DNA of 64,000 bases from an uncultured Cedecea sp. (GCF_947498825.1 NZ_CANMLV010000012.1:62001-126000); one strand, 5' to 3'; shown: positions 41,211-52,978, counted from the stretch's first letter. The notes: generated by a model not told the origin, from the sequence alone. Program-made: numbers and translations.

Positions 41211-41611
41211 TTAACAGTTATTAAATCGATATTCAGTAATGATGGTGGGGGCTAAAAACCTTATTAAAGAGGAGAGGGTCTATATTATGAATACTGTAAA
41301 ATATAAATATTGCAATAGTTGGATCTGTTTTTTTAGTTTTTAGGATAATCGCTAAATATATATCCAGGAAACAGTTCGGGTGGCTTGCAGGTGAAAACGA
41401 AGACAGAGGATAAGAAGAGGTAAACGCCATCATTCCATTTTCTAAATGTCAGTTGACTGTGAGACTTGAAGTGCCCGGAATGATAAGGATACCCAAGGTT
41501 TTAGAGAAATTCATGAAATTCATCTCAGGTATTCTGACGTATAGCGGATCGGATATACGAAATGACAGTCTAATAAGCCGTGGCAGTAATCAGATAAGAC
41601 AGTAAAGGGAA

Positions 41612-41636
41612 TTGATTTATCTATATGATAAGTCAA
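41612..41636. promoter_or_regulatory. LysR-type palindrome upstream of lrhA
   Basis: TTGATTTATC / GATAAGTCAA arms (41612-41621 and 41627-41636) with one G-T mismatch around TATAT. The core TTATC-TATAT-GATAA has the T-N11-A form of LysR regulator boxes. It lies about 50-70 bases before the lrhA start and fits autoregulation. Confidence 0.45.
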
Positions 41637-41683
41637 AAAATAAACCAAGGAAGACTCGTAAGAGAAATCGACTAGTGAAAAAA

Positions 41684-42610
41684 ATGATTAACGAAAATCG
41701 TCTTATACTTAATCTGGATCTTGATTTGCTGCGCACATTTGTTGCCGTCGCTGATCTGAATACTTTTGGTGCGGCAGCGACGGCTGTCAGCCGTACCCAA
41801 TCGGCTGTCAGTCAGCAAATGCAGCGTCTGGAGTTATTGGTAGAAAAAGAACTCTTTGTGCGTCATGGCAGGAACAAATTATTGACCGATCATGGTGTTC
41901 AGTTGCTGGGATATGCACGGAAGATTCTACGTTTTAATGATGAAGCTTGCTTGTCGTTACGCGGTAGTACGCTTGACGGGGTACTGACATTATGGGTAGC
42001 GGCTGAAATAACCGAAGCGATTCTGCCTGCTCAGTTAGATCTGATTCGTTCGATATACCCCAAGCTCATCCTTGATGTAAGAATTAAAAGCAATCCATTT
42101 CAGGATACAAAAGTGAGTCAGCAAGAGGTGGACTTGATCATTGCAACGTCACATCCAGCCCATTATGACTGTACCGTATTACGTCGTTCATCCACATTCT
42201 GGTATTGTGCCACTGACTATGTTTTCCGCAGAGGAGAACCTGTTCCACTGGTTCTGACAGAAGAGTCTGGTTTACATCGAGACATGATGTTGAATACCTT
42301 GAATAATGCGGGTATTCCGTGGCGGATCTCCTATGAAGCCACTACTCAGGCTTCTGTTTATGCAGCGCTGAAAGCAGGACTCGGCGTCACAGCAGGGCCG
42401 ATGGAAGTCATGAGGTGTAACGAACTTCGCATGCTGGGGCAGTCTGAAACTCTACCGATTTTACCGGAAACAAAATACTTACTCTGTAAACACCCTGAAA
42501 CGAAAAATGCAATGGCTCAGATACTTTTTAATCAGTTCTCTGATGGGCGGCTCCCCTCTCGTAACAAGATTAAAAATGAGAGTTCCCTGAGTGCAAGTAT
42601 GGTCGGTTAG
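41684..42610 (+). CDS. lrhA: LysR-type regulator LrhA (HexA/PecT family)
   Basis: Transcription factor next to nuo; in E. coli it represses flagellar master genes, fimbriae and RpoS synthesis. The helix-turn-helix half (about 11-80) is almost the E. coli sequence: [43 protein letters not shown]. The effector half after about residue 90 is clearly more divergent and the C-terminal tail differs. ATG at 41684 gives [16 protein letters not shown], like E. coli. A GTG at 41675 or ATG at 41612 in the same frame are alternatives, but the latter would cover a palindrome. 308 residues. Confidence 0.87.
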   Translation: MINENRLILNLDLDLLRTFVAVADLNTFGAAATAVSRTQSAVSQQMQRLELLVEKELFVRHGRNKLLTDHGVQLLGYARKILRFNDEACLSLRGSTLDGVLTLWVAAEITEAILPAQLDLIRSIYPKLILDVRIKSNPFQDTKVSQQEVDLIIATSHPAHYDCTVLRRSSTFWYCATDYVFRRGEPVPLVLTEESGLHRDMMLNTLNNAGIPWRISYEATTQASVYAALKAGLGVTAGPMEVMRCNELRMLGQSETLPILPETKYLLCKHPETKNAMAQILFNQFSDGRLPSRNKIKNESSLSASMVG

Positions 42611-43189
42611 CGGCGATTAAGCGTTTTCTAATACAAAACGTTACATTTGTTTAAATTATGTGCAATTTTTTTGGTGTCTGAACGGATTCATCTTGATGCA
42701 GGAAGCTGCAGTTTGGGTGATATGCCTTGATAATCCTGATATTGCACAATTTCAGCTAACAGACATGATGTTAAAAATTTCACAAAAATGTTACATGATT
42801 TTGATGTGAATTCGTGAAAGTGTGTCCTGGATCAAAAAAATACTCAGTTTAAGGGGAGGAATCGGAGCGATTTCCTGCCAGAATAGAAGGGTATTTTTTT
42901 TGCACGCAACGGACACGATTCAACAAATTGTTAATCGGTTTATAAACTTACGAAAATTAGTTTATAAAGCATTAAATGTTAACGAGAATCTGTCAGTGTA
43001 AATTTATGTGTGCTTACTTTTGTTAAAGTTGACAAAAGGTTATAGAAAGGAGTAAAAAACCCCATCAATTTTCTGTCTATTGCGAATTCTGGCAGTAATT
43101 GTACGGTTTTTCGTTCTTCCCATGAATCGATGTGGTGTTCATCTGCCAGCAAGAGCAGAGGTTTAAACATCACTTTTGATGAGTAAGCA
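42611..43189. other. nuo operon promoter and leader region
   Basis: 579 bases, AT-rich, without a convincing gene. Contains the ArcA-like repeat cluster at 42930-42983, a small hairpin near 42857-42875 and a TTGACA at about 43029. A 64-codon minus-strand frame at 42979-43173 is not like any protein I know. Expected to carry the nuo promoters. Confidence 0.55.
42930..42983. promoter_or_regulatory. Candidate ArcA-P site cluster upstream of nuoA
   Basis: Two copies of GTTTATAAA (42938 and 42960) lie exactly 22 bases apart, flanked by GTTAAT (42930) and by GCATTAAATGTTAAC (42969-42983). The last matches 11 of 15 positions of the ArcA consensus GTTAATTAAATGTTA. ArcA repression of nuo is known in E. 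coli. Confidence 0.5.
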
Positions 43190-43636
43190 ATGAGTATGTC
43201 AACATCAATCGAAGTTATCGCTCAACACTGGGCGTTTGCTGTCTTTGTTATTGTTGCTATTGGTCTGTGCTGTTTTATGCTCACCGGAGGTTGGTTACTC
43301 GGTGGTAGAGCCCGGGCCCGGCACAAAAATACCCCCTTCGAGTCAGGTATTGACTCCGTTGGTACGGCACGTCTACGCCTTTCTGCTAAGTTTTACTTAG
43401 TTGCCATGTTTTTCGTCATCTTTGACGTAGAAGCACTGTACCTCTTTGCTTGGGCAATTTCCGTTCGTGAAAGTGGCTGGGTTGGCTTCATAGAGGCCGC
43501 AATCTTCATTTTAGTTCTACTGGCTGGGCTTGTGTATCTGGTGCGTGTTGGTGCGCTGGATTGGACTCCGGTGCGTTCGCGCCGTGAGCAAATGAACCCG
43601 GAAACAGACAGTACTACTAACCGTCATACGCAGTAA
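43190..43636 (+). CDS. nuoA: NADH-quinone oxidoreductase subunit A
   Basis: Membrane subunit of respiratory complex I. 148 residues, three membrane helices; the conserved [20 protein letters not shown] loop and the acidic [12 protein letters not shown] segment of helix 2 are clear. First gene of the 13-gene nuo operon. Confidence 0.98.
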   Translation: MSMSTSIEVIAQHWAFAVFVIVAIGLCCFMLTGGWLLGGRARARHKNTPFESGIDSVGTARLRLSAKFYLVAMFFVIFDVEALYLFAWAISVRESGWVGFIEAAIFILVLLAGLVYLVRVGALDWTPVRSRREQMNPETDSTTNRHTQ

Positions 43637-43651
43637 CAACGAGGCAATAAG

Positions 43652-44326
43652 ATGGACTATACGCTCACCCGCATAGACCCTAACGGTGAGAATGACCGTT
43701 ACCCCCTGCAAAAACAGGAAATCGTAACTGATCCACTGGAGCAAGAAATTAACCGCAGTGTTTATGTGGGCAAGCTTGAGCATGCTCTGCACGACATGGT
43801 TAACTGGGGCCGTAAAAACTCAATTTGGCCCTATAACTTCGGTCTTTCTTGCTGTTATGTGGAGATGGTAACGTCGTTTACCGCTGTACATGACGTTGCA
43901 CGTTTTGGCGCTGAAGTATTGCGTGCCTCCCCCCGCCAGGCTGACTTGATGGTAATTGCAGGTACCTGTTTTACCAAAATGGCTCCAGTTATTCAGCGTC
44001 TCTATGACCAGATGCTGGAGCCTAAATGGGTCATTTCAATGGGGGCTTGTGCCAACTCCGGTGGTATGTATGACATCTACTCTGTCGTACAGGGTGTTGA
44101 CAAATTCCTGCCTGTTGACGTGTATATTCCCGGTTGTCCGCCGCGCCCGGAAGCTTACATGCAAGCATTAATGCTACTGCAGGAATCTATTGGTAAAGAA
44201 CGTCGCCCGCTGTCCTGGGTTGTTGGCGATCAGGGAGTTTACCGCGCCAACATGCAGTCAGAGCGTGAACGTAAGCGCGGCGAGCGTATTGCTGTTACCA
44301 ATCTACGTACACCAGACGAAATTTAA
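43652..44326 (+). CDS. nuoB: NADH-quinone oxidoreductase subunit B
   Basis: Peripheral-arm subunit that carries iron-sulfur cluster N2, the direct electron donor to quinone. Tandem Cys67-Cys68 in [10 protein letters not shown], a further Cys in IAGTCFTKM and the last in [11 protein letters not shown]. 224 residues, starting 15 bases after nuoA. Confidence 0.98.
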   Translation: MDYTLTRIDPNGENDRYPLQKQEIVTDPLEQEINRSVYVGKLEHALHDMVNWGRKNSIWPYNFGLSCCYVEMVTSFTAVHDVARFGAEVLRASPRQADLMVIAGTCFTKMAPVIQRLYDQMLEPKWVISMGACANSGGMYDIYSVVQGVDKFLPVDVYIPGCPPRPEAYMQALMLLQESIGKERRPLSWVVGDQGVYRANMQSERERKRGERIAVTNLRTPDEI

Positions 44327-44424
44327 TTTGCGCCTGCGGCCAGTGAACGCCTTGCATTTATATAATATCAAAGCAATGGCACTGGTCGTCAGTCACCACA
44401 GACTCATTTGCAATGGTGAGAACT

Positions 44425-46221
44425 ATGACCGATTTAACCGCGCAAGACGCCATGCCAGCCTGGCAGACCAGGGATCATCTTGATGACCCTGTAATAGGTG
44501 AACTGCGTAACCGCTTTGGGCCGGATGCCTTTACCATTCAGCCAACCCGTACCGGGGTTCCTGTTGTTTGGGTTAAGCGCGAGCAACTACTGGAAGTTGT
44601 CGACTTCTTAAAGAAACTCCCGAAACCTTATGTCATGTTGTTCGACTTACATGGCATGGACGAACGTCTCCGCACTCACCGCAACGGTTTACCGGCTGCG
44701 GATTTTTCCGTTTTCTACCACTTCATTTCGATTGATCGCAATCGCGACATTATGCTGAAAGTGGCTTTAGCTGAAAACGACCTGTATGTGCCGACGCTGA
44801 CTAACATGTTCCCGAACGCAAACTGGTATGAGCGTGAAACATGGGAAATGTTTGGTATTACCTTTAAAGGTCACCCTAATCTGACACGCATCATGATGCC
44901 ATCCACTTGGGAAGGGCATCCTCTGCGTAAAGACTATCCGGCGCGTGCCACTGAATTCGATCCGTTTGTTCTGACCAAACAAAAAGAAGATCTGGAAATG
45001 GAAGCGCTGACGTTTAAGCCTGAAGACTGGGGCATGAAACGTAGCAGTGAAAATGAAGATTTCATGTTCCTGAACCTCGGTCCGAACCACCCCTCTGCGC
45101 ATGGTGCCTTCCGCATCGTGTTACAGCTTGACGGTGAAGAGATAGTCGATTGTGTTCCAGATATCGGTTATCACCACCGCGGCGCAGAAAAAATGGGCGA
45201 GCGTCAGTCATGGCACAGCTATATTCCGTATACCGACCGTATTGAATATCTCGGTGGTTGCGTGAATGAAATGCCCTATGTCTTAGCGGTCGAAAAGCTG
45301 GCTGGCATTGTGGTACCTGAACGCGTGGACGTGATTCGCGTAATGCTGTCTGAGCTTTTCCGTATTAACAGCCACCTGCTGTATATCTCGACGTTTATTC
45401 AGGACGTGGGCGCAATGACTCCGGTGTTCTTCGCCTTTACTGACCGTCAGAAGATTTATGACTTGGTTGAGGCTATCACCGGTTTCCGTATGCACCCAGC
45501 CTGGTTCCGTATCGGCGGTGTGGCGCATGACTTACCGAAAGGCTGGGAGCGTTTGTTAAAAGAGTTCCTGGAGTGGATGCCAAAACGTCTCGACTCTTAC
45601 GAGAAAGCGGCACTGCGTAACTCCATTCTGAAAGGCCGTTCTCAGGGTGTTGCTGCCTACGGCGCGAAAGAAGCCCTCGAATGGGGTACTACTGGTGCTG
45701 GTCTGCGCGCCACGGGTATTGATTTCGACATCCGTAAAGCGCGTCCTTATTCTGGCTATCAGAATTTCGATTTCGAAGTTCCTGTTGGTGGTGGGGTGAG
45801 CGATTGCTATACCCGCGTTATGCTGAAAGTTGAAGAGCTGCGTCAAAGTCTGCGTATTCTTGACCAGTGTCTGAAAAATATGCCTGCTGGCCCGTTTAAA
45901 GCCGATCATCCGCTGACTACGCCGCCACCGAAAGAGCGTACTTTGCAGCATATCGAAACCTTGATTACTCACTTCCTGCAAGTTTCGTGGGGCCCGGTGA
46001 TGCCGGCTAACGAATCTTTCCAGATGATTGAGGCAACCAAAGGAATTAACAGTTACTACCTGACCAGTGACGGCAGCACCATGAGCTACCGTACCCGTGT
46101 CCGTACGCCGAGCTTCGCGCATTTGCAGCAAATTCCGGCGACAATTCGTGGCAGCTTGGTTTCAGACCTGATTGTCTATCTGGGTAGTATCGATTTTGTA
46201 ATGTCTGATGTGGATCGCTAA
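44425..46221 (+). CDS. nuoC: NADH-quinone oxidoreductase fused subunit C/D
   Basis: Fusion of the 30-kDa (NuoC, about 1-190) and 49-kDa (NuoD, about 210-598) subunits, as in all enterobacteria; NuoD forms the quinone cavity with NuoB. The NuoC signature [20 protein letters not shown] and the NuoD segments [15 protein letters not shown] and RGAEKMGE are present. 598 residues from ATG 44425, which follows GGTGAG. ATG at 44413 (four codons earlier, MVRTMTDL) is possible and corresponds to the annotated E. coli start. Confidence 0.96.
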   Translation: MTDLTAQDAMPAWQTRDHLDDPVIGELRNRFGPDAFTIQPTRTGVPVVWVKREQLLEVVDFLKKLPKPYVMLFDLHGMDERLRTHRNGLPAADFSVFYHFISIDRNRDIMLKVALAENDLYVPTLTNMFPNANWYERETWEMFGITFKGHPNLTRIMMPSTWEGHPLRKDYPARATEFDPFVLTKQKEDLEMEALTFKPEDWGMKRSSENEDFMFLNLGPNHPSAHGAFRIVLQLDGEEIVDCVPDIGYHHRGAEKMGERQSWHSYIPYTDRIEYLGGCVNEMPYVLAVEKLAGIVVPERVDVIRVMLSELFRINSHLLYISTFIQDVGAMTPVFFAFTDRQKIYDLVEAITGFRMHPAWFRIGGVAHDLPKGWERLLKEFLEWMPKRLDSYEKAALRNSILKGRSQGVAAYGAKEALEWGTTGAGLRATGIDFDIRKARPYSGYQNFDFEVPVGGGVSDCYTRVMLKVEELRQSLRILDQCLKNMPAGPFKADHPLTTPPPKERTLQHIETLITHFLQVSWGPVMPANESFQMIEATKGINSYYLTSDGSTMSYRTRVRTPSFAHLQQIPATIRGSLVSDLIVYLGSIDFVMSDVDR

Positions 46222-46223
46222 CT

Positions 46224-46724
46224 ATGCATGATAACCAACAAAACCAGACTGAGGCTTTTGAGCTGAGTGCGGCAGAACGTGAGGCCATTGAACACGAGAT
46301 GCATCATTATGAAGATCCTCGTGCGGCTTCAATTGAAGCACTGAAAATTGTTCAGAAACAGCGCGGCTGGGTACCCGATGGTGCGATTTATGCCATTGCT
46401 GATGTTCTGGGTATTCCGGCAAGTGATGTAGAAGGTGTGGCAACGTTTTATAGCCAGATTTTCCGCCAGCCAGTAGGACGCCACGTTATTCGTTATTGCG
46501 ATAGCGTTGTTTGTCATATTACCGGTTACCAGGGGATCCAGTCAGCGCTTGAAGGCAAGCTTGCTATTAAACCTGGCCAGACTACAGCAGATGGTCGTTT
46601 TACGTTATTGCCAACCTGCTGCCTGGGTAACTGTGATAAAGGGCCAAGCATGATGATTGATGAAGACACACACAGTCATCTGACCCCAGAAGCCATTCCT
46701 GATTTGCTGGAGCGGTATAAATGA
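46224..46724 (+). CDS. nuoE: NADH-quinone oxidoreductase subunit E
   Basis: NADH-module subunit with the [2Fe-2S] cluster N1a. The cluster Cys residues are C92 and C97 (YCDSVVCHI) and C133 and C137 ([11 protein letters not shown]). 166 residues, nearly identical to E. coli. Starts two bases after nuoC and overlaps nuoF by 4 bases. Confidence 0.98.
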   Translation: MHDNQQNQTEAFELSAAEREAIEHEMHHYEDPRAASIEALKIVQKQRGWVPDGAIYAIADVLGIPASDVEGVATFYSQIFRQPVGRHVIRYCDSVVCHITGYQGIQSALEGKLAIKPGQTTADGRFTLLPTCCLGNCDKGPSMMIDEDTHSHLTPEAIPDLLERYK

Positions 46725-48064
46725 AAACCATTATTCGTACTGCTGAAACACATCCACTGACCTGGCGTTTGCGTGACGATAAACAGCCCGTGTGGCTGGA
46801 AGAATACCAGAGCAAAAATGGCTATGAGGGTGCCCGTAAAGCGCTGAGTGGTATGGCGCCAGACGAGATCGTTACTGCCGTTAAAGATGCTGGCCTGAAA
46901 GGACGCGGCGGCGCAGGCTTTTCCACGGGGTTGAAGTGGAGCCTGATGCCAAAAGACGAGTCCATGAATATCCGTTATCTTCTGTGTAACGCAGATGAGA
47001 TGGAGCCAGGCACCTATAAAGACCGCTTATTAATGGAGCAACTGCCTCACTTATTAGTCGAAGGTATGCTGATCTCCGCGTTCGCTCTGAAAGCCTATCG
47101 TGGCTATATCTTCTTGCGCGGCGAGTATATTGAAGCAGCCGAGCATCTGCGCCGTGCTATTGAAGAAGCGAAACAAGCGGGTCTGTTGGGTAAAAATATT
47201 CTCGGATCGGGTTTTGATTTTGAACTGTTTGTGCATACCGGTGCCGGGCGTTATATCTGCGGTGAAGAAACTGCTCTGATTAACTCCCTGGAAGGTCGTC
47301 GCGCTAACCCACGTTCTAAACCTCCGTTCCCTGCGTCAAGCGGCGTCTGGGGTAAACCTACCTGTGTTAACAACGTAGAAACTCTGTGTAACGTCCCCGC
47401 GATTCTGGCAAACGGCGTTGAGTGGTATCAGGGAATTGGCGGTTTGAGTAAAGACGCGGGTACTAAGCTGATGGGCTTCTCAGGACGCGTTAAAAACCCG
47501 GGGGTCTGGGAACTGCCTTTTGGTACTACCGCACGAGAAATTCTTGAAGATTATGCTGGTGGTATGCGTGATGGCTTGAAATTTAAAGCCTGGCAGCCGG
47601 GTGGGGCAGGGACTGACTTCCTGACCGACGCACATCTTGATTTACCGATGGAGTTCGAAAGTATCGGTAAAGCAGGCAGTCGTCTGGGAACGGCACTGGC
47701 AATGGCCGTTGACCATGAAATCGGTATGGTGTCTCTGGTTCGTAACCTGGAAGAGTTTTTCGCCCGTGAGTCTTGTGGCTGGTGTACACCTTGTCGTGAT
47801 GGTCTGCCGTGGAGCGTAAAAATTCTGCGGGCCCTCGAACGTGGAGAAGGACAACCTGGCGATATCGAAACGCTGGAACAGCTTTGTCGCTCCCTTGGGC
47901 CGGGTAAAACCTTCTGTGCTCATGCGCCAGGTGCCGTTGAACCACTACAAAGTGCCATTAAATATTTCCGTGACGAATTCGAAGCAGGCATTGCCAAACA
48001 GGATCTCGGTAACCTCCGCATGATAAGTGGTATTCAACCGAACCTGTTAAAAACGCGCTGGTAA
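46721..48064 (+). CDS. nuoF: NADH-quinone oxidoreductase subunit F
   Basis: Binds NADH and FMN and carries cluster N3. NADH/FMN loops [16 protein letters not shown] and [16 protein letters not shown]3 Cys residues in [12 protein letters not shown] near residue 352 and FCAHAPG near 400. 447 residues. Confidence 0.98.
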   Translation: MKTIIRTAETHPLTWRLRDDKQPVWLEEYQSKNGYEGARKALSGMAPDEIVTAVKDAGLKGRGGAGFSTGLKWSLMPKDESMNIRYLLCNADEMEPGTYKDRLLMEQLPHLLVEGMLISAFALKAYRGYIFLRGEYIEAAEHLRRAIEEAKQAGLLGKNILGSGFDFELFVHTGAGRYICGEETALINSLEGRRANPRSKPPFPASSGVWGKPTCVNNVETLCNVPAILANGVEWYQGIGGLSKDAGTKLMGFSGRVKNPGVWELPFGTTAREILEDYAGGMRDGLKFKAWQPGGAGTDFLTDAHLDLPMEFESIGKAGSRLGTALAMAVDHEIGMVSLVRNLEEFFARESCGWCTPCRDGLPWSVKILRALERGEGQPGDIETLEQLCRSLGPGKTFCAHAPGAVEPLQSAIKYFRDEFEAGIAKQDLGNLRMISGIQPNLLKTRW

Positions 48065-48065
48065 T

Positions 48066-48095
48066 ATTCCTTCATCACGATTTTTCGTGAGGAAT
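48066..48095 (+). promoter_or_regulatory. Hairpin in the nuoF-nuoG gap
   Basis: Stem ATTCC-ttca-TCACGA / TCGTGA-GGAAT (48066-48095) with a TTTT loop and a 4-base bulge, directly after the nuoF stop. No T-tract, so probably an mRNA processing or stability element inside the operon. Confidence 0.5.
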
Positions 48096-48155
48096 GGCAC
48101 AAGAATTTTTGATTAACGCCTGAGTTTATTCAGGCCAACTGGAAGCATGCTGACT

Positions 48156-50879
48156 ATGGCTACGATTCATGTAGACGGCAAAGAATATGAGGTAAATGGG
48201 GCAGACAACCTTCTTGAAGCTTGTCTGTCTCTCGGCCTTGATATTCCTTATTTTTGCTGGCATCCGGCGCTGGGCAGCGTCGGTGCTTGCCGCCAGTGTG
48301 CGGTAAAGCAATATCAGAACGCTGAAGATACCCGCGGCCGCCTGGTAATGTCTTGTATGACACCTGCGTCTGATGGCACCTTCATTTCTATTGATGATGG
48401 TGAAGCGAAGGAGTTCCGGGAAAGCGTTGTGGAATGGCTGATGACTAACCACCCACACGACTGTCCTGTCTGCGAAGAAGGGGGCAACTGCCACCTGCAG
48501 GATATGACCGTAATGACCGGTCATAGCTTCCGTCGTTATCGCTTTACTAAACGTACTCACCGTAATCAGGATCTGGGACCCTTCATTTCTCACGAAATGA
48601 ACCGTTGTATCGCCTGTTACCGCTGTGTTCGTTACTACAAAGACTATGCAGACGGTAAAGACTTGGGCGTCTACGGAGCCCATGACAACGTCTACTTTGG
48701 TCGCCCTGAAGACGGTACTCTCGAAAGCGAATTCTCCGGTAACCTGGTAGAAATCTGTCCGACCGGGGTATTTACCGACAAAACCCACTCAGAGCGTTAT
48801 AACCGTAAATGGGATATGCAGTTTGCACCGAGCATTTGCCAGCAATGTTCCCTGGGTTGTAACACAAGCCCTGGTGAGCGTTATGGCGAACTGCGTCGTA
48901 TTGAAAACCGCTATAACGGTACCGTGAACCACTACTTCTTGTGCGATCGCGGTCGTTTTGGCTATGGCTATGTCAATCGCAAAGATCGTCCTCGTCAGCC
49001 GATTCAGCGTCGTGGCGACGACTTAATCACTCTGAATGCGGAACAAGCATTACAAGGTGCAGCAGATATTCTGCGTCAGTCGAAGAAAGTTATCGGTATT
49101 GGCTCTCCACGCGCCAGTATTGAAAGCAACTTCGCCCTGCGCGAACTGGTGGGTGCAAGTAACTTCTACACCGGTATTGCGGCAGGTGAGCAAGCACGTT
49201 TACAGCTGGTACTGAAGGTTCTGCGTGAAAGCGGAATTCATACTCCTGCGCTGCGTGAAATTGAGTCTTACGATGCGGTGCTGATTCTGGGTGAAGATGT
49301 TACTCAGACCGGCGCGCGTGCCGCTCTGGCTATTCGTCAAGCGGTAAAAGGTAAAGCACGTGAAATGGCAGCCGCTCAGAAAGTGGCTGACTGGCAGATT
49401 GCGGCGATTATGAACATTGGTCAGCATGCGAAACATCCGCTGTTTGTCACCAACGTTGATGATACCCGTCTCGACGATATTGCTGCCTGGACCTATCGTG
49501 CACCTGTTGAAGATCAGGCGCGTCTTGGCTTCGCGATTGCTCATGCATTGGATGAAACAGCCCCCGCTGTTGAACTGAGCCGTGACTTACGCAGTAAAGT
49601 GGATGTGATTGTTCAGGCACTGGCGGGCGCCCGTAAGCCATTAATTGTTTCTGGTACTAATGCGGGTAGTGAAGCGGTCCTTCAGGCGGCGGCTAATATC
49701 GCGAAAGCGTTGAAAGGTCGCGGTGCTGAAGTTGGCGTTACCATGATTGCGCGTGCGGTCAACAGTATTGGTCTGGGTATGATAGGCGGTGGTTCGCTGG
49801 ACGAAGCCTTGTCTGAGCTGGAAACCGGTGCGGCAGACGCAGTCGTGGTACTTGAAAACGACTTGCATCGCCACGCTTCAGCTGCGCGCGTTGATGCCGC
49901 TCTGAGCAAAGCTCCACTGGTTCTGGTGATTGATCACCAGCGTACCGACATTATGGACAAAGCCCATCTGGTGCTTTCAGCGGCAAGCTTCGCGGAAAGT
50001 GACGGTACCGTCATTAACAACGAAGGCCGTGCCCAGCGCTTCTTCCAGGTTTATGACCCGACTTATTATGACAGTTCCGTTGAAATGCTGGAAAGCTGGC
50101 GCTGGCTGCACTCTCTGCAAAGTGTTGTTGAGAACCGTCAGATCGACTGGACGCAGCTTGATAATGTGATTGATGCTTGTGTGAAAGTGCTGCCGCAACT
50201 GGCGGGTATCAAAGATGCCGCTCCGGATGCGAGCTTCCGTATTCGTGGTCAGAAACTGGCGCGTGAACCTCATCGCTACAGTGGCCGTACCGCAATGCGC
50301 GCCAACATCAGCGTTCATGAACCTCGTCAGCCGCAAGATAAAGACACCATGTTTGCCTTCTCTATGGAAGGGAACAACAGTCCGCTTGCCGACCGTCAGC
50401 AAATTCCGTTTGCCTGGGCACCAGGATGGAACTCACCTCAAGCATGGAATAAATTCCAGGCTGAAGTGGGCGGTCATCTGCGCCACGGCGATCCAGGTGT
50501 TCGTCTGATTGAAGCGTCTGAAAACGGCCTCGACTATTTCACGGCTATCCCTGAGAGTTTCCAGATAGAAGAAGGTAAGTGGCGTGTAGCGCCTTACTAT
50601 CATCTGTTTGGTAGTGATGAAATGTCCCAGCGTTCACCGGTATTCCAGAAACGTATGGTTCAACCTTACGTCAAACTGAATCCGGAAGATGCGGCGGCAC
50701 TCGGTGTTAATGCGGGTGGTCTGGTCTCCTTCAGTTATGAAGGTCAGACACTGAGCCTGCCTCTGCAACTCTCATCCGGGCTTGCCAAAGGCTTAGTCGG
50801 TTTGCCGATGGGTATGCCAGGAATTGCACCTGTTCTTGCGGGTGCCCGTCTTGAGAATCTGCAGGAGGCTGCGCAATGA
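48156..50879 (+). CDS. nuoG: NADH-quinone oxidoreductase subunit G
   Basis: Largest subunit, with clusters N1b, N4, N5 and the extra N7. N1b: [16 protein letters not shown]5 with its His ligand: [15 protein letters not shown]4: [11 protein letters not shown] and the later EICPTG; N7: CQQCSLGC and FLCDRGR. A molybdopterin-oxidoreductase-like C-terminal half follows. ATG at 48156 (GGAAG 10 bases upstream) gives [13 protein letters not shown] and 907 residues; ATG at 48147 is possible. N7 is retained, as in E. coli. Confidence 0.97.
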   Translation: MATIHVDGKEYEVNGADNLLEACLSLGLDIPYFCWHPALGSVGACRQCAVKQYQNAEDTRGRLVMSCMTPASDGTFISIDDGEAKEFRESVVEWLMTNHPHDCPVCEEGGNCHLQDMTVMTGHSFRRYRFTKRTHRNQDLGPFISHEMNRCIACYRCVRYYKDYADGKDLGVYGAHDNVYFGRPEDGTLESEFSGNLVEICPTGVFTDKTHSERYNRKWDMQFAPSICQQCSLGCNTSPGERYGELRRIENRYNGTVNHYFLCDRGRFGYGYVNRKDRPRQPIQRRGDDLITLNAEQALQGAADILRQSKKVIGIGSPRASIESNFALRELVGASNFYTGIAAGEQARLQLVLKVLRESGIHTPALREIESYDAVLILGEDVTQTGARAALAIRQAVKGKAREMAAAQKVADWQIAAIMNIGQHAKHPLFVTNVDDTRLDDIAAWTYRAPVEDQARLGFAIAHALDETAPAVELSRDLRSKVDVIVQALAGARKPLIVSGTNAGSEAVLQAAANIAKALKGRGAEVGVTMIARAVNSIGLGMIGGGSLDEALSELETGAADAVVVLENDLHRHASAARVDAALSKAPLVLVIDHQRTDIMDKAHLVLSAASFAESDGTVINNEGRAQRFFQVYDPTYYDSSVEMLESWRWLHSLQSVVENRQIDWTQLDNVIDACVKVLPQLAGIKDAAPDASFRIRGQKLAREPHRYSGRTAMRANISVHEPRQPQDKDTMFAFSMEGNNSPLADRQQIPFAWAPGWNSPQAWNKFQAEVGGHLRHGDPGVRLIEASENGLDYFTAIPESFQIEEGKWRVAPYYHLFGSDEMSQRSPVFQKRMVQPYVKLNPEDAAALGVNAGGLVSFSYEGQTLSLPLQLSSGLAKGLVGLPMGMPGIAPVLAGARLENLQEAAQ

Positions 50880-51853
50880 GTTGGTTGACGCCAGATGTTA
50901 TTGATATTCTCATCAGCATCCTCAAAGCCATTGTGATTGTATTGGTTGTGGTGGTATGTGGCGCGTTTATGAGCTTTGGCGAACGTCGTTTGCTCGGGCT
51001 CTTCCAGAACCGTTACGGACCCAACCGTGTAGGCTGGGGCGGATCGCTTCAGTTGGCGGCAGACATGATCAAAATGTTCTTTAAAGAGGACTGGATCCCA
51101 AAATTTGCCGACCGTTTCATCTTTACTATTGCTCCGGTTATCGCCTTTACCTCAATGCTGCTGGCATTTGCTATTGTGCCAGTCAGCCCGTCGTGGGTTG
51201 TTGCCGATCTTAATATTGGTATTTTGTTCTTCCTGATGCTGGCAGGACTGGGTGTTTACGCCGTACTGTTTGCTGGCTGGGCAAGTAACAACAAATATGC
51301 ATTATTGGGTGCCATGCGTGCATCAGCCCAGACACTGAGTTACGAAGTGTTCCTCGGTCTTTCCTTAATGGGTGTTGTTGCACAGGCTGGTTCATTCAAT
51401 ATGACCGATATTGTTAACAACCAAGCTGGTCTCTGGAACGTTATCCCGCAATTCTTTGGTTTTGTGACCTTTGCTATCGCAGGCGTTGCAGTTTGTCACC
51501 GTCACCCGTTTGACCAACCCGAAGCTGAGCAGGAACTGGCTGATGGTTATCATGTTGAATATTCCGGTATGAAATTCGGTCTGTTCTTCGTCGGTGAATA
51601 CGTTGGTATCGTGACGATTTCCGCCATGATGGTGACGTTGTTCTTTGGTGGCTGGCATGGCCCATGGTTACCCCCGTTCGTCTGGTTTGCGCTGAAAACA
51701 GCGTTCTTCATGATGATGTTCATTTTGATTCGCGCAGCACTGCCTCGTCCTCGTTATGACCAGGTGATGTCCTTTGGCTGGAAAGTTTGTCTGCCATTGA
51801 CGCTTATCAATTTGCTGGTGACCGCTGCGGTCATTCTTTACCAGGCACCATAA
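50876..51853 (+). CDS. nuoH: NADH-quinone oxidoreductase subunit H
   Basis: Membrane subunit that joins the quinone site to the proton channels. 325 residues, eight helices, with conserved [20 protein letters not shown] and the acidic loop [20 protein letters not shown]. Overlaps nuoG by 4 bases. Confidence 0.98.
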   Translation: MSWLTPDVIDILISILKAIVIVLVVVVCGAFMSFGERRLLGLFQNRYGPNRVGWGGSLQLAADMIKMFFKEDWIPKFADRFIFTIAPVIAFTSMLLAFAIVPVSPSWVVADLNIGILFFLMLAGLGVYAVLFAGWASNNKYALLGAMRASAQTLSYEVFLGLSLMGVVAQAGSFNMTDIVNNQAGLWNVIPQFFGFVTFAIAGVAVCHRHPFDQPEAEQELADGYHVEYSGMKFGLFFVGEYVGIVTISAMMVTLFFGGWHGPWLPPFVWFALKTAFFMMMFILIRAALPRPRYDQVMSFGWKVCLPLTLINLLVTAAVILYQAP

Positions 51854-51867
51854 GGGGTGAATAAACC

Positions 51868-52410
51868 ATGACATTAAAAGAGTTAGTGGTTGGTTTCGGC
51901 ACCCAGGTACGCAGTATCTGGATGATTGGCATGCACGCCTTTGCGAAACGCGAAACGCGCATGTATCCGGAAGAACCTGTTTATCTGCCTCCGCGTTACC
52001 GTGGTCGCATTGTGCTGACGCGTGATCCGGATGGTGAGGAGCGCTGCGTTGCCTGTAACCTGTGTGCGGTTGCCTGCCCGGTTGGCTGTATTTCTTTGCA
52101 AAAAGCTGAGATGGAAGATGGTCGTTGGTATCCGGAATTCTTCCGTATCAACTTCTCACGCTGTATCTTCTGTGGTCTTTGCGAGGAAGCCTGCCCGACT
52201 ACCGCTATTCAGCTGACGCCTGACTTTGAGTTAGGTGAGTATAAGCGCCAGGATCTGGTATATGAAAAAGAGGACCTGCTGATCTCCGGTCCGGGTAAAT
52301 ACCCGGAATATAACTTCTACCGGATGGCAGGTATGGCAATCGACGGCAAAGATAAAGGTCAGGCTGAAAATGAAGCCAAACCTATCGACGTCAAAGGCCT
52401 GTTACCTTAA
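51868..52410 (+). CDS. nuoI: NADH-quinone oxidoreductase subunit I
   Basis: Ferredoxin-like subunit with two [4Fe-4S] clusters, N6a and N6b. Cys60, 63, 66, 70 and Cys99, 102, 105, 109 are all present. 180 residues. Confidence 0.98.
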   Translation: MTLKELVVGFGTQVRSIWMIGMHAFAKRETRMYPEEPVYLPPRYRGRIVLTRDPDGEERCVACNLCAVACPVGCISLQKAEMEDGRWYPEFFRINFSRCIFCGLCEEACPTTAIQLTPDFELGEYKRQDLVYEKEDLLISGPGKYPEYNFYRMAGMAIDGKDKGQAENEAKPIDVKGLLP

Positions 52411-52420
52411 GGAGTCAGGA

Positions 52421-52978
52421 ATGCTATTTGCTTTTTATATTTGCTCAATCGTGGCCGTCCTGACCACCCTCAGGGTGATAACTCATACTAATCCGGTCCA
52501 TGCGCTGCTGTACCTGATTGTTTCCTTGCTGGCTATCTCCGGGGTGTTTTTCTCACTCGGGGCTTATTTTGCCGCGGCGCTGGAAATTATCGTTTATGCC
52601 GGCGCCATCATGGTGCTGTTTGTCTTCGTTGTCATGATGCTGAACCTGGGTAATTCGGTGCAGCAACAGGAACGTGACTGGCTTAAACCACAAGTATGGA
52701 TTGGCCCAGGCATACTCTCAGGCGTGCTGTTAGTGGTCTTGATTTACGCAATCGTCGGTATTAACGATCAGGGCATCGATGGCACCAATATTGATGCGAA
52801 ACAAGTCGGTATTGCCCTGTTCGGTCCTTATGTTCTGGCCGTTGAGCTCGCTTCGATGCTGCTGCTGGCCGGGCTGGTGGTTGCCTTCCATCTGGGTCGT
52901 GAAGACAGAGCCGGTGAAGTGCTGAGCAACCGTCCGTCTGATATGGCGGTGAGAAAGAAATCGGAGGAGAACGTATGA
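52421..52978 (+). CDS. nuoJ: NADH-quinone oxidoreductase subunit J
   Basis: Membrane subunit with five helices, including the conserved [20 protein letters not shown] helix that undergoes conformational change. ATG at 52421, preceded by AAGGAG, gives MLFAFYICS and 185 residues; the frame is open upstream into nuoI but that is not the start. Overlaps nuoK by 4 bases. Confidence 0.97.
   Translation: MLFAFYICSIVAVLTTLRVITHTNPVHALLYLIVSLLAISGVFFSLGAYFAAALEIIVYAGAIMVLFVFVVMMLNLGNSVQQQERDWLKPQVWIGPGILSGVLLVVLIYAIVGINDQGIDGTNIDAKQVGIALFGPYVLAVELASMLLLAGLVVAFHLGREDRAGEVLSNRPSDMAVRKKSEENV

Larger units (their letters stand above)
40526..41683. other. Long AT-rich non-coding region between alaA and lrhA
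   Basis: About 1.15 kb without a convincing gene. It contains an Enterobacterales repeat-like motif (40878-40900), small and large inverted repeats near 41143-41158 and 41176-41210, an RcsB-box-like sequence near 41340 and a LysR-type palindrome at 41612-41636. It is probably the long leader and promoter region of lrhA plus the alaA promoter. The few open frames inside are short, AT-biased and resemble nothing I know. Confidence 0.6.

Noticed and set aside
40664-41433. Short minus-strand frames (66 to 85 codons) in the alaA-lrhA gap
   Set aside because: AT-rich, overlapping each other in different frames, with no known motif. Chance frames in non-coding DNA are more likely.
42979-43173. 64-codon minus-strand frame in the nuo leader
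   Set aside because: No ribosome binding site that I trust, no similarity that I recognise, and it overlaps the expected nuo promoter region.
49977-50402. 141-codon minus-strand open frame inside nuoG
   Set aside because: Antisense shadow of the conserved nuoG C-terminal half; similar long shadows lie in nuoC and nuoN.
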